A stretch of 64,000 nucleotides of DNA from Mycolicibacter hiberniae (GTDB lineage Bacteria; Actinomycetota; Actinomycetes; Mycobacteriales; Mycobacteriaceae): assembly GCF_010729485.1 (NCBI RefSeq), contig NZ_AP022609.1, positions 1,178,001-1,242,000 of the forward strand. The letters are read 5' to 3'. Within the stretch, counting starts at the first letter, position 1. Each line of letters opens with the position of its first letter. This document shows positions 55,654-64,000 of the stretch, one piece after another. The notes beneath the pieces were generated by a model, which worked only from the letters and a program-made list of their open reading frames with translations, had not been told where the DNA came from and did no database searches. A program made the position numbers and the translations under genes.

Positions 55654-56803
55654 ATGGGTGATCGCCCGGATCCCGGCGGCGCGGCCGGTGGGAAGTCGCT
55701 GCGGGTCCTGATCGCACCGGACTGCTACGGCGACAGCCTGACGGCACGGCAGGCCGCCGCCGCCATCGCGACCGGCTGGCGTCGCAGCCGCCCCCGGGAC
55801 CGGCTGGTGATCGCGCCGCAGTCCGACGGCGGCCCCGGCTTCGTCGAGGTGCTGGCCGCCGCGGTGGGCACGGTGCGCCGGTCGCGGGTCAGCGGGCCGC
55901 TGGCCGAGGGCCTCGACGCGGAATGGGTCTGGGCCGCCGAAACCGGCACCGCCTACCTGGAGTGTGCTCAGGCCTGCGGCCTCGCCCGGCTGGGCGAGCC
56001 CGCGTCGCCGCAGACAGCGCTGGCGGCCCACAGCCGCGGAGTCGGGCAGCTCGTCGCCGCGGCGCTGGCCGCCGGGGCGCAGCGGATCGTGGTCGGCCTC
56101 GGCGGGAGTGCCTGCACCGACGGCGGTCGCGGCATGGTCGAGGAGCTGGGCGGCCTGAGCGCCGGTCGACGGCGGCTGGCCGGGATCGAGCTGGTCGCCG
56201 CCTGCGACGTCGAGCACCCGCTGCTGGGTCCCCGGGGTGCTGGGTCCCCGGGGTTGCGCCCGGGTGTTCGGGCCGCAGAAGGGCGCCGACCCGGCCACCG
56301 TGGCCGTCCTGGAGCGCCGGCTCGCCGCCTGGGCATCCGAGCTGGACGCCGCGGCCGGGTGGCCGGTCAGCGCGGCGCCGGGTGCCGGTGCGGCCGGGGG
56401 GATCGGCGCGGCACTGCTCGCGCTGGGCAGCACCGTCGAATCCGGTGCGGAGATCGTGGCGCGGCACACCGGCCTGGCGGCCGCGCTCGCCGACACCGAC
56501 GTCCTGGTGACCGGCGAGGGGCGCCTCGACGAGTCGTCGCTGCACGGAAAGGTGGTCGGCGCCCTGGCGGCCGCGGCGCGAGCGCGGGGCATTGCGGTGC
56601 TGGTGCTGGCCGGGCAGGTCGCCCTGGACGAACCCGCGTGGCGGCGCGCCGGCGTGGTGACGGCCCGGGCTATCGCCGAGCACGCCGGTTCGGTGCCACT
56701 GGCGCTGGCCGACGCGGCGAATCAGCTGATCGGTCTGAGTGCGGCCACCGCAGCCCAGTTCGGCGATCGTGGGCAGAGTCCGCCCGGCTCGCCGCGTCGG
56801 TAG
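55654..56803 (+). pseudogene. Glycerate kinase, frameshifted by a 16-bp tandem duplication
   Basis: Two overlapping frames together encode a glycerate 2-kinase of the GckA/GarK type (PF02595, Rv2205c homologue). The first frame, 55654 to the duplication, holds [33 protein letters not shown] and [15 protein letters not shown]. The second, entering at about 56255, holds [14 protein letters not shown] and [31 protein letters not shown] is present twice in tandem at 56223-56254. Removing one copy restores a single frame of 377 residues through [21 protein letters not shown]. As it stands, the first frame runs past the family end in wrong residues (to about 56955). The gene is therefore inactive unless slippage or an assembly error explains it. 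Confidence 0.85.
56223..56254 (+). repeat. 16-bp tandem duplication in the glycerate kinase gene
   Basis: Two identical, directly adjacent copies of GCTGGGTCCCCGGGGT (56223-56238 and 56239-56254). Each unit contains the short palindrome CCCCGGGG. The extra 16 bases shift the reading frame by +1. Confidence 0.95.
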
Positions 56804-56899
56804 GGAACACGTTGGCGCAGGGTATCGTTGCTGAAGTGGGCTTGAACTCCGGGCGTCGGGGTGGGGCCCGCCCCATGACAATCGCAGTAGGGAGACGCA

Positions 56900-57256
56900 A
56901 TGACTGTTCAGGATCAGTCGACCACCGAGTCTCACGGCGTCGTTTTGACCGATGAGGCCGCGGCCAAGGTCAAGGCGCTGCTGGAACAGGAGGGCCGTGA
57001 CGACCTGACCCTGCGGATCTCGGTCCAGCCGGGCGGCTGCGCGGGCCTGCGCTACAACCTGTTCTTCGACGACCGCACCCTCGACGGTGACTTGGTCGTG
57101 GAGTTCAACGGCGTGACGCTGACCGTCGACCGGATGAGCGCGCCGTACCTGCAGGGCGCCGAGATCGGCTACGCCGACCAGATCGACAAGCAGGGCTTCA
57201 CCATCGAGAACCCCAACGCCGGCGGCTCCTGCTCGTGCGGCGACTCGTTCAACTGA
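56900..57256 (+). CDS. HesB/IscA-type iron-sulfur carrier protein, Rv2204c-type
   Basis: A 118-residue A-type carrier protein that receives Fe-S clusters and passes them to target enzymes. The three conserved Cys are Cys47 in PGGCAGLRY and Cys111 and Cys113 in the C-terminal [11 protein letters not shown]. The start at 56900 is preceded by TAGGGAG. It lies downstream of the broken glycerate kinase gene in the same direction, with a 96-bp gap that carries its own expression signals, since the kinase no longer reads through in frame. LipA and other Fe-S enzymes in the window would be plausible recipients. Confidence 0.94.
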   Translation: MTVQDQSTTESHGVVLTDEAAAKVKALLEQEGRDDLTLRISVQPGGCAGLRYNLFFDDRTLDGDLVVEFNGVTLTVDRMSAPYLQGAEIGYADQIDKQGFTIENPNAGGSCSCGDSFN

Positions 57257-57273
57257 GCACCTGACGGGCGATC

Positions 57274-57308
57274 ACAGCCGGGTGCGGCGGTTCGCCGCAA
57301 TCGGCTGT
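57274..57308 (+). terminator. Two-tier hairpin after the Fe-S carrier gene
   Basis: Outer stem ACAGCCG/CGGCTGT (57274-57280 with 57302-57308) and inner stem GCGGCG/CGCCGC (57284-57289 with 57293-57298) form a stacked hairpin 17 bp after the stop. There is no U tract, as is common for mycobacterial terminators. The neighbouring adoK gene has its own start region downstream. Confidence 0.5.
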
Positions 57309-57372
57309 CAGCACCCCAGCGTCGGCGGCCCGTAGCTGCCCGGCGGCGAGCCGGTGACACCGGACCGCTACC

Positions 57373-57384
57373 GTGGGTACCCAC
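57373..57384. promoter_or_regulatory. 12-bp palindrome in the adoK leader region
   Basis: GTGGGTACCCAC is a perfect palindrome 38 bp before the adoK GTG. It lies between the terminator hairpin and the gene. Its role is unknown; chance is possible at this length. Confidence 0.35.
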
Positions 57385-57401
57385 ATCCAGGCCCATGGTG
57401 A

Positions 57402-58397
<996 letters not shown>

Positions 58398-58408
58398 ATG
58401 ATCCGCTG

Positions 58409-58461
58409 ACTCTGCGCTCACCAGGCACAAGTGCGAGTAGGTGCCCTGGTGGGCGCAGAGT
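58409..58461. terminator. Strong bidirectional terminator between adoK and asnB
   Basis: A long stem is formed by ACTCTGCGCTCACCAGGCAC (from 58409) and its near-complement GTGCCCTGGTGGGCGCAGAGT (to 58461), about 18 paired bases with one bulge and one mismatch, around a loop of about 12 bases. It lies between two convergent stops and would work in both directions. Confidence 0.75.
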
Positions 58462-58486
58462 GAACGGGCGCCCGGCCAGCCGCTAG

Positions 58487-60433
58487 CTAGAGCCGCACCG
58501 GGTATTCCGGCTCCTTGATGTCGGGCATCACGCTGTGCTCGACGAAGATGGCGTGCCAGAGCATGAAGATCAGCACGGTCCACAACCGGCGGCTGTGATC
58601 GGCGGCGCCGGTGCGGTGCTCGTCGAGCATCGAACGCACCGCGGCCACATCGACCAGGTGATCGGCGCCGGTGGCGTCCACCATCGCGTAGGCCCACTCC
58701 ACCAGCTCACCGGCCCGCAGCCAGTGCCGCAACGGCACTGGGAAGCCCAGCTTGGGCCGGTGCAGCACATGCGCGGGAATGATCGGCTCCAGCGCACGCC
58801 GCAGCGCGTACTTGGTGGTGGTGCGGGTGATCTTGGCCGACACCGGAAGCCGGGAGGCCACCGCGAACACCTCGGGGTCCAGGAACGGCACCCGCAGCTC
58901 CAGGGAGTTGGCCATCGTCATCTTGTCGGCTTTGACCAGGATGTCGCCGCGCAGCCAGGTGAACAGGTCGAGGTGCTGCATGCGGGCCACCGGGTCCCAG
59001 CCGACCGATTCGGCGTACACCGGCGCGGTCACGTCGGTATGGGTCCAGTCGGGGCAGAAGCCCGGCAGTACTGCCCGCAGTTGCTCGTCGGAGAAACTGC
59101 GCGCGTTGCCGTAGTAGCGCTCCTCAAGCGTCAGCGAGCCGCGGTGCAGCAGGCTCTTACCGCGCATTCCCTCGGGCAGCGGTCGCGACGCCCGGCCCAG
59201 CGACCGGCGCACCGGTGCGGGCAGGTAGTCGAACGGGCGCAGGGACAGCGGCTCGCGGTAGATCGTGTACCCGCCGAACAACTCGTCGGCGCCCTCGCCG
59301 GAGAGCACCACCTTGACGTGCTTGCGGGCCTCGGCGGCGATGAAGTACAGCGGCACCAGCGCCGGGTCGGCGACCGGGTCGTCGAGGTACCACACGATCT
59401 CGGGCAGCGCGGCCACGAACTCGGCCGGGCTGACCACCTTGACCACGTGGCGGGCGCCGATCGCCTCGGCCGACGCCGCGGCCACGTCGATCTCGGAGAA
59501 CCCTTCTCGCTCGAACCCGGTGGTGAAGGTGATCAGCTTGGGGTTGTGCCGCATCGCCAGCGCGGCGATCGCGGTCGAGTCGATGCCGCCGGACAGGAAC
59601 GCGCCCACGGTGACGTCGGCGCGCATGTGCTTGGCCACCGAGTCCTCGAGCACCGCGGTGATCTCGTCGTAGCGCGCCTGCTCGGTGTCGCGGGTGATCG
59701 GAGTGGCGTCGAACCGGGGCCGAAAATAGCGGGTGGTCTGCGGCGCGTCGCCGGGCCGAATACGGGCGTAGCAGCCCGACTCCAGCCGCCGGATCCCGCG
59801 GTGCAGCGTCTCGGGCTCCGGCACGTACTGCAACACCGTGTAGTGCTGGACGGCGCGGGTGTCGATGGCGGTGTCGAAACCGACCACCTCGGCCAGGTCC
59901 AACAGGCACTTCTTCTCGCTGCCCACCACCGTGCCGCCCGGCCCGGACGCCATGAACAGCGGTTTGATCCCGAACGGGTCGCGGGCGCAGAACAGCTCGC
60001 CGGCCACGGTGTCCCACACCGCGAAGGCGAACATGCCGCGCAGGCGGGTCAGCACACCCGTGCCCCAGTAGTGGTATCCCGCGACGATCGCCTCGCCGTC
60101 GCCGTCGGTCGCGAACACCGCGCCGTGCTCGGCGGCCAGCTCGTCGCGCAGCTCCAGGTAGTTGTAGATCTCGCCGTTGAACACCAGCTCGTAGCGCTCG
60201 GGTGCCTCCGGCGGGCCCCACCGCATGGGCTGGTGGGAGTGGGCGATGTCGATGAACGACAGCCGGTTGAAGCCGAACACCACGCGATCGCCGGCCCAGA
60301 TGCCGCCCGGCTCGTCGGGTCCGCGGTGGCGCATCAGGTGGGTCGCACGCGCTACCGCGCCGGCGACTTCGGCCACGTCGGGGCCGGGTGTCGTGCCGGC
60401 CGGGGCACACACGAAGGCCAGCAGACCACACAT
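58487..60433 (-). CDS. asnB: Asparagine synthetase (glutamine-hydrolysing)
   Basis: A 648-residue class II amidotransferase and synthetase. The N-terminal Cys2 (MCGLLAFV) is the glutaminase nucleophile; RHRGPDEPGG and NGEIYNYLELR form the glutaminase pocket. The synthetase half has FLSGGIDSTAIAALAM, the SGGxDS PP-loop near residue 270, and LSGEGADELFGGY. Length matches Rv2201 (652). The start is the ATG at 60433, which must be first for Cys2 processing. It is divergent from ctaC with a 217-bp intergenic region that contains the promoters of both. Confidence 0.96.
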   Translation of the reverse strand: MCGLLAFVCAPAGTTPGPDVAEVAGAVARATHLMRHRGPDEPGGIWAGDRVVFGFNRLSFIDIAHSHQPMRWGPPEAPERYELVFNGEIYNYLELRDELAAEHGAVFATDGDGEAIVAGYHYWGTGVLTRLRGMFAFAVWDTVAGELFCARDPFGIKPLFMASGPGGTVVGSEKKCLLDLAEVVGFDTAIDTRAVQHYTVLQYVPEPETLHRGIRRLESGCYARIRPGDAPQTTRYFRPRFDATPITRDTEQARYDEITAVLEDSVAKHMRADVTVGAFLSGGIDSTAIAALAMRHNPKLITFTTGFEREGFSEIDVAAASAEAIGARHVVKVVSPAEFVAALPEIVWYLDDPVADPALVPLYFIAAEARKHVKVVLSGEGADELFGGYTIYREPLSLRPFDYLPAPVRRSLGRASRPLPEGMRGKSLLHRGSLTLEERYYGNARSFSDEQLRAVLPGFCPDWTHTDVTAPVYAESVGWDPVARMQHLDLFTWLRGDILVKADKMTMANSLELRVPFLDPEVFAVASRLPVSAKITRTTTKYALRRALEPIIPAHVLHRPKLGFPVPLRHWLRAGELVEWAYAMVDATGADHLVDVAAVRSMLDEHRTGAADHSRRLWTVLIFMLWHAIFVEHSVMPDIKEPEYPVRL

Positions 60434-60650
60434 GGGGTCTCAGTATGCCGCACCGGAATCGGCCGCCGGCTGCGTAGGCCTGCGCGGGGCCGCCGCAGTT
60501 CCGGGGGAGGCGGCGGCCGCCGGTCAACACACCGGAGCGGCCAACCGGCAGGTACGTCGAGACTCGGTGATCCGGGTGGTCTACGCTGCGTAGTATTCGA
60601 CTGCTCCGCCAGGTCAGTCGGCCCGTTCTGTGACTCGAGGAGGCACCAAG

Positions 60651-61709
60651 GTGACACGTCGCGGGCAGGGCGTTGCGCATCGCCGTCTGCGTCGACCGCT
60701 GGCTGCGGCCGGCGTGCTCGGACTGCTGGCGGTAACGCTCAGCGGATGCAGCGTCGACTGGACCGACATCGTCGGTTTCGGCTGGCCGAAGGGCATCACC
60801 CCTCAGGCCGAAGCCAACTACCAGCTGTGGATCGGCATGGTCATCGCCTCGGTGGTGATCGGTGGGCTCGTGTGGGGAATGATCTTCTGGTCGATGATCT
60901 TCCACCGCAAGAAGGCGACCGACACCGAATTGCCGCGCCAGTTCGGCTACAACATGCCGCTGGAGCTGGGGCTGACCGTCCTGCCGTTCCTGGCCGTTGC
61001 GGTGATCTTCTACTTCACCGTGGTGGTGCAGGAGGAGATGCTGCATCAGGAGCCGGACCCCGAGGTGGTCGTCGACGTCACCGCCTTCCAGTGGAACTGG
61101 AAGTTCGGTTACCAGAAGGTCGATTTCCACGACCACACGCTCACCTACGACGGCGCCGACCCGGCCCGCAAGGAAGCCATGACGTCCAAGCCCGAGGGTG
61201 TCGACCACCACGGCGAGGAACTGGTGGGACCGGTGCGCGGTCTCAACGTCGAGGACCGGACCTACCTGAACTTCGACAAGATCGAGACGGTGGGCACCAC
61301 CAACGAGGTTCCGGTTCTGGTGCTGCCGAGCGGCAAGCGGATCGAGTTCGTGCTGAACTCGGCCGACGTCATCCACTCGTTCTGGGTGCCGGAGTTCCTG
61401 TTCAAGCGTGACGTCATCGCCTGGCCCGAGCGCAACAACCAGGTGAACACCTTCCAGGTCTCCGAGATCACCAAGGAAGGCGCGTTCGTCGGCCACTGCG
61501 CCGAGATGTGCGGCACCTACCACGCGATGATGAACTTCGAGGTCCGGGTGGTCTCGCCCAACGACTTCAAGGCCTATCTGGATCAGCGCATCGCCGGGAA
61601 GACCAACGCCGAGGCGCTGGAGGCGATCAACCAGGACCCCCTGGCGACATCGACCTTCCCGTTCGACAGCCGTCGTGGCCTGCTAGCCCCCCAAGCCAGC
61701 AACAAGTAG
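60651..61709 (+). CDS. ctaC: Cytochrome c oxidase subunit II CtaC
   Basis: A 352-residue subunit of the aa3 oxidase. It has a lipoprotein signal with LSGC (Cys33), two membrane segments (about 57-80 and 102-123), a charged actinobacterial insertion (about 150-190), and the cupredoxin domain with the CuA ligands in [11 protein letters not shown] and [12 protein letters not shown]. The start is a GTG at 60651, with GAGGAGG eight bases upstream; an earlier GTG-type start at 60630 would add seven residues. ctaF follows after 10 bp. SURF1 (8341-9177) helps assemble this enzyme. Matches Rv2200c. Confidence 0.96.
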   Translation: MTRRGQGVAHRRLRRPLAAAGVLGLLAVTLSGCSVDWTDIVGFGWPKGITPQAEANYQLWIGMVIASVVIGGLVWGMIFWSMIFHRKKATDTELPRQFGYNMPLELGLTVLPFLAVAVIFYFTVVVQEEMLHQEPDPEVVVDVTAFQWNWKFGYQKVDFHDHTLTYDGADPARKEAMTSKPEGVDHHGEELVGPVRGLNVEDRTYLNFDKIETVGTTNEVPVLVLPSGKRIEFVLNSADVIHSFWVPEFLFKRDVIAWPERNNQVNTFQVSEITKEGAFVGHCAEMCGTYHAMMNFEVRVVSPNDFKAYLDQRIAGKTNAEALEAINQDPLATSTFPFDSRRGLLAPQASNK

Positions 61710-61719
61710 GGACAACCTC

Positions 61720-62139
61720 ATGCGCATCGAATCCAGGCTGTTCGAGTTCGTCGCCACCTTCTTCCTGGTGGTCGGGGTGATCTATGCGGTGCTGACCGCG
61801 AAGTTCGCCACCGGTGGCGTGGAGTGGGCCGGCACCACCGCGTTGTTCCTGACCGGCACGATGGCCATGATCGTGGCCACCTTCTTCCGGTTCGTGGCGC
61901 GTCGGCTCGACACCCGTCCCGAGGACTACGAAGCGGCCGAGATCAGTGACGGCGCCGGCGAACTGGGCTTCTTCAGCCCGCACAGCTGGTGGCCGATTCT
62001 GGTCGCACTGTCCGGGTCGGTGGCGGCCGTCGGAATCGCCCTGTGGCTTCCGTGGCTGATCGCCGCCGGCGTGGTGTTCGTGCTCTCGAGCGTGGCCGGG
62101 CTGGTCTTCGAGTACTACATCGGTCCCGAAAAGCACTGA
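61720..62139 (+). CDS. ctaF: Cytochrome c oxidase subunit IV CtaF
   Basis: A 139-residue small membrane subunit of the actinobacterial aa3 oxidase (Rv2199c). Four hydrophobic segments are visible: [20 protein letters not shown], the [20 protein letters not shown] pair, [19 protein letters not shown], and [20 protein letters not shown]. The C-terminus ends in YIGPEKH. The ATG is 10 bp after the ctaC stop, so they are one transcription unit. Confidence 0.93.
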   Translation: MRIESRLFEFVATFFLVVGVIYAVLTAKFATGGVEWAGTTALFLTGTMAMIVATFFRFVARRLDTRPEDYEAAEISDGAGELGFFSPHSWWPILVALSGSVAAVGIALWLPWLIAAGVVFVLSSVAGLVFEYYIGPEKH

Positions 62140-62280
62140 CCACACACCTGCGTCTCGGCCACCGTGTCGACCCGTTTGGGTAGGGTTGCCGATGCACAAT
62201 GACCAACGGTGGTTGATGTAGACCGCAACCGGCCACGGCATGGCGCCGTGGCCGCGGCGGTGTGAAGAGGATAGGCGGGA

Positions 62281-63186
62281 ATGAGCGGGCCGAATCCCCC
62301 AGCGGCGGGCTCTGGAGAAGAGGGCTCCGGCAGCGGTCAGCCGGCCTCCGACGGCGCACCCGAGGCGGGCGCCGGCGGGGACATCCAGCCCCTTGACGAC
62401 CTCGCGGCGACGCCCACGGCACCGGCACCGGACAGCACGGCCTACTCGCAGGCCTACTCGGCTCCCGAATCCGAGCAGTTCCTGAGCGGTCCCTACGTCC
62501 CGGTGGATCCGCGGCTCTACGACTACGACACCTACGACGTCCCCGACGAACCGGATCCGGACGCCAAGACCCCGCGTTGGCCATGGGTGGTCGGTGTCAC
62601 CGTGATCATCGCCGCGATCTCGCTGGTGGTGTCGGTGGCCCTGCTGTTCGCCCGCACCGAGACGCAGGATCTGGCGACGCCGGCCACGACGACGAGCACC
62701 GCCCCGGTGCCGCCGGTACAGGACGAGATCACCCGAACCACTCCCAGCAGCACCGTGCCGCCGCCGCCCCCGCCGAGCAGCGAGGAGCCGCCGCCGCCCC
62801 CGCCGAGCAGCGAGGAGCCGCCGCCGCCCCCGCCGCCTCCGGCGCCGAGCGAGGAGCCGACGTCGGAGCCACCGACCACGACGCAGGAGACCACCACGAC
62901 CACGCCGCCCAAGCCGCTGCAGGTGACGTATTCGGTGACGGGCACCAAGGCCCCGTTCGACCAGATCACCATCACCTACGTCGATGCCTCCGGGCAGCGT
63001 CGCACCCAGCGCAACGCCTACATTCCGTGGTCGCTGACGCTGACTCCCATCTCCCAGTCGGAGATCGGGGCCGTGGAGGCCACCAGCATGCTGCGGCTGA
63101 GCAAGCTGAACTGCTCGATCACCAGCAGTGACGGTAGGGTGTTGTTCTCCAACAGCAACGATGCACCAGTGACAAGCTGCGGATGA
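62281..63186 (+). CDS. mmpS3: MmpS3-type membrane protein with proline-rich repeats
   Basis: A 301-residue MmpS-family protein (Rv2198c). The cytoplasmic N-terminus (1-98) is Ala/Gly/Pro-rich and ends in [10 protein letters not shown]; one membrane segment covers about 100-122 ([19 protein letters not shown]). A long Pro/Ser/Glu/Thr spacer (about 135-215) is followed by the MmpS fold, with [21 protein letters not shown]. The spacer has a 30-bp repeat encoding [10 protein letters not shown], two full copies plus a partial one (62758 onward). MmpS proteins normally partner MmpL lipid exporters; MmpS3 has no such partner here and has been linked to cell-wall growth in M. tuberculosis. The next gene overlaps its stop by four bases. 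Confidence 0.92.
   Translation: MSGPNPPAAGSGEEGSGSGQPASDGAPEAGAGGDIQPLDDLAATPTAPAPDSTAYSQAYSAPESEQFLSGPYVPVDPRLYDYDTYDVPDEPDPDAKTPRWPWVVGVTVIIAAISLVVSVALLFARTETQDLATPATTTSTAPVPPVQDEITRTTPSSTVPPPPPPSSEEPPPPPPSSEEPPPPPPPPAPSEEPTSEPPTTTQETTTTTPPKPLQVTYSVTGTKAPFDQITITYVDASGQRRTQRNAYIPWSLTLTPISQSEIGAVEATSMLRLSKLNCSITSSDGRVLFSNSNDAPVTSCG
62758..62847 (+). repeat. 30-bp tandem repeat in the MmpS3 spacer
   Basis: Two identical 30-bp units (62758-62787 and 62788-62817), each coding [10 protein letters not shown], and a third diverged copy from 62818. The unit length is a multiple of three, so copy-number change would not break the frame. Confidence 0.9.
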
Positions 63187-63812
63187 CCGGCGGAACCATG
63201 ACAGATCGATTCTTTGGACCGGGACGCTCCCCGGAAGTCACAGACCGCGTCCTGCTGGGCGCCTGCGCGGCGATCTGGCTGACGCTGCTGGGCATGAGCG
63301 TGGCGGCCACGGTGGCCCTGGTGGACCTCGGGCGGGGCTTTCACCAGCCCGCGAAGAGCTCGCACGGACTGCTCTACGTCGTGATCGGCGTGTCGGCGCT
63401 GGTGATACTGGCCGCCGTCCCGGTGCTGCTGCGGGCCCGCCAGCCCGAACCGCCGCGACCCGCCGGCTTCCCGCCCCAGCCGCCTTCCAAGCCGCTGCGG
63501 CCGGGCGCCCCGCTGCCGCAGCGCGGTTTCGATGTCCCCGGCCGGCGGGCGGCCGGCACCAGGTCCCTGCTGCCCAACCAGGATCAAGTGGACCGGGTGC
63601 TGTTGCGTGGCATCACCGCGATGGCCAGCGCTACCGGCGCGGCGTTGACCCTGGTGGCGCTGGCGACCTATCTGATGGCCGTCGGCAAGGACACCGGTTC
63701 GTGGGTCTGCTACGGCTTGGCCGGGGCCGGTGCAGTGGCCATGCCGGTGATTCCCTGGCTGTACCTGCGCCAGCTCGGTGAGGCTGCGGACCTGCCGTCT
63801 CGGTTCGGCTGA
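63183..63812 (+). CDS. DUF2561 membrane protein, Rv2197c-type
   Basis: A 209-residue protein (204 from the second Met at 63198). It has two membrane segments in the N-terminal third (about 22-48 and 65-85), a Pro/Arg-rich cytoplasmic loop (about 85-130) and two more near the C-terminus (about 142-162 and 168-190). Function unknown, although in M. tuberculosis it has an essential-looking position between mmpS3 and the qcr-cta region. The ATG at 63183 overlaps the mmpS3 stop (ATGA). Confidence 0.87.
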   Translation: MTGGTMTDRFFGPGRSPEVTDRVLLGACAAIWLTLLGMSVAATVALVDLGRGFHQPAKSSHGLLYVVIGVSALVILAAVPVLLRARQPEPPRPAGFPPQPPSKPLRPGAPLPQRGFDVPGRRAAGTRSLLPNQDQVDRVLLRGITAMASATGAALTLVALATYLMAVGKDTGSWVCYGLAGAGAVAMPVIPWLYLRQLGEAADLPSRFG

Positions 63813-63837
63813 GCGGTACAGCGGGGACGCCGCGGGC

Positions 63838-64000
63838 TAAGGCCAGAGCAGCGTCGTTGACCAGCGGGCGCCATCACACTCATAACGGAGCCTGCGGTGC
63901 CGGCGCTGGGTGTCGGACTGCCAGAATTCCACCGAGTCAGCGCGTACCGCATACGAAACCCACTCGACCGGGACCAGGGTGGGGGAGCGCTCGAGCTCCA
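63838..64000 (-). CDS. PdxH-like pyridoxine 5'-phosphate oxidase, C-terminal end (runs off the right edge)
   Basis: Only the last 53 residues are visible. They contain VEFWQSDTQRRHRRLRYECDG, matching the C-terminal dimerisation signature of PdxH/PNPOx proteins (VEFWQGR...HDRLRY) that binds FMN and pyridoxal phosphate. M. tuberculosis has its qcr genes at this point instead and pdxH elsewhere. The first part lies outside the window, so the exact family (PdxH or a related flavoenzyme) cannot be settled. It converges with the DUF2561 gene, 25 bp apart. Confidence 0.75.

Noticed and set aside
58535..61411. A plus-strand open frame of 958 codons across asnB and ctaC
   Set aside because: It is antisense to asnB, then out of frame with ctaC. 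Gln/Arg/His-rich composition and no start signal.

Overview
The window is a high-GC actinobacterial chromosome segment from a mycobacterium (Mycobacterium sensu lato). The core genes run in almost the same order as M. tuberculosis Rv2241 back to Rv2197c: aceE, the Rv2240c and Rv2239c homologues, ahpE, tRNA-Val, surf1, ptpA, ptkA, the Rv2230c to Rv2228c homologues, rnpB, an Rv2226 homologue, panB, hip1, glnA2, glnE, glnA1, lipA, lipB, dlaT, pepB, an Rv2212 cyclase, gcvT, ilvE, cobS, cobT, adoK, asnB, ctaC, ctaF and mmpS3. A Mce operon, an MmpS protein and a PGRS-repeat protein also fit. The species cannot be named from this alone. The PGRS gene and the missing or exchanged genes suggest a non-tuberculous species; a M. 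terrae-complex (Mycolicibacter) origin is only a guess. No IS element, prophage or CRISPR array was seen.

Layout. 1-2210: 5' end of aceE (minus), a lipoprotein, a DUF3052 protein, ahpE and tRNA-Val(TAC). 2321-8309: an accessory block where M. tuberculosis has Rv2237 and cobD. It holds an SDR-flavoprotein dehydrogenase operon, the nickel/cobalt sensor kmtR with a 72-residue histidine-rich peptide gene, a FadD8-like acyl-CoA ligase and a luciferase-like oxidoreductase. 8341-13367: surf1, ptpA, ptkA, a NIF3 protein, a zinc-ribbon protein and an RNase H/phosphatase fusion. 13504-28919: a second, larger accessory block. It has a YeiH-type exporter coupled to a 31-residue membrane peptide, a methyltransferase, a 2OG-Fe(II) oxygenase, a complete Mce operon (yrbE pair, mceA-F, two Mce-associated proteins, a CAP protein), rnpB, and a low-GC stretch with hypothetical genes. 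28949-50436: CYTH/CHAD protein, panB, hip1, glutamine synthetases with their adenylyltransferase, lipoate synthesis with the E2 subunit, pepB, cyclase, gcvT and ilvE. 50433-52950: a PGRS protein with a signal peptide instead of a PE domain, and a 54-residue unknown gene with a repeat-rich promoter. 53093-64000: cobalamin end steps, a glycerate kinase broken by a 16-bp tandem duplication, an A-type Fe-S protein, adoK, asnB, cytochrome oxidase subunits, mmpS3, a DUF2561 protein and the 3' end of a PdxH-like gene.

How the genes work together. aceE (E1) and dlaT (E2) belong to the pyruvate dehydrogenase complex; lipB and lipA, downstream of dlaT in the same orientation, make the lipoyl cofactor that DlaT needs. 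glnA1, glnA2 and glnE form a nitrogen-assimilation group. surf1, ctaC and ctaF serve the aa3 cytochrome oxidase. The Mce operon looks like a complete lipid importer apart from its ATPase, which is normally encoded elsewhere. kmtR, its operator-like dyad and the histidine-rich peptide look like a compact metal-responsive unit.
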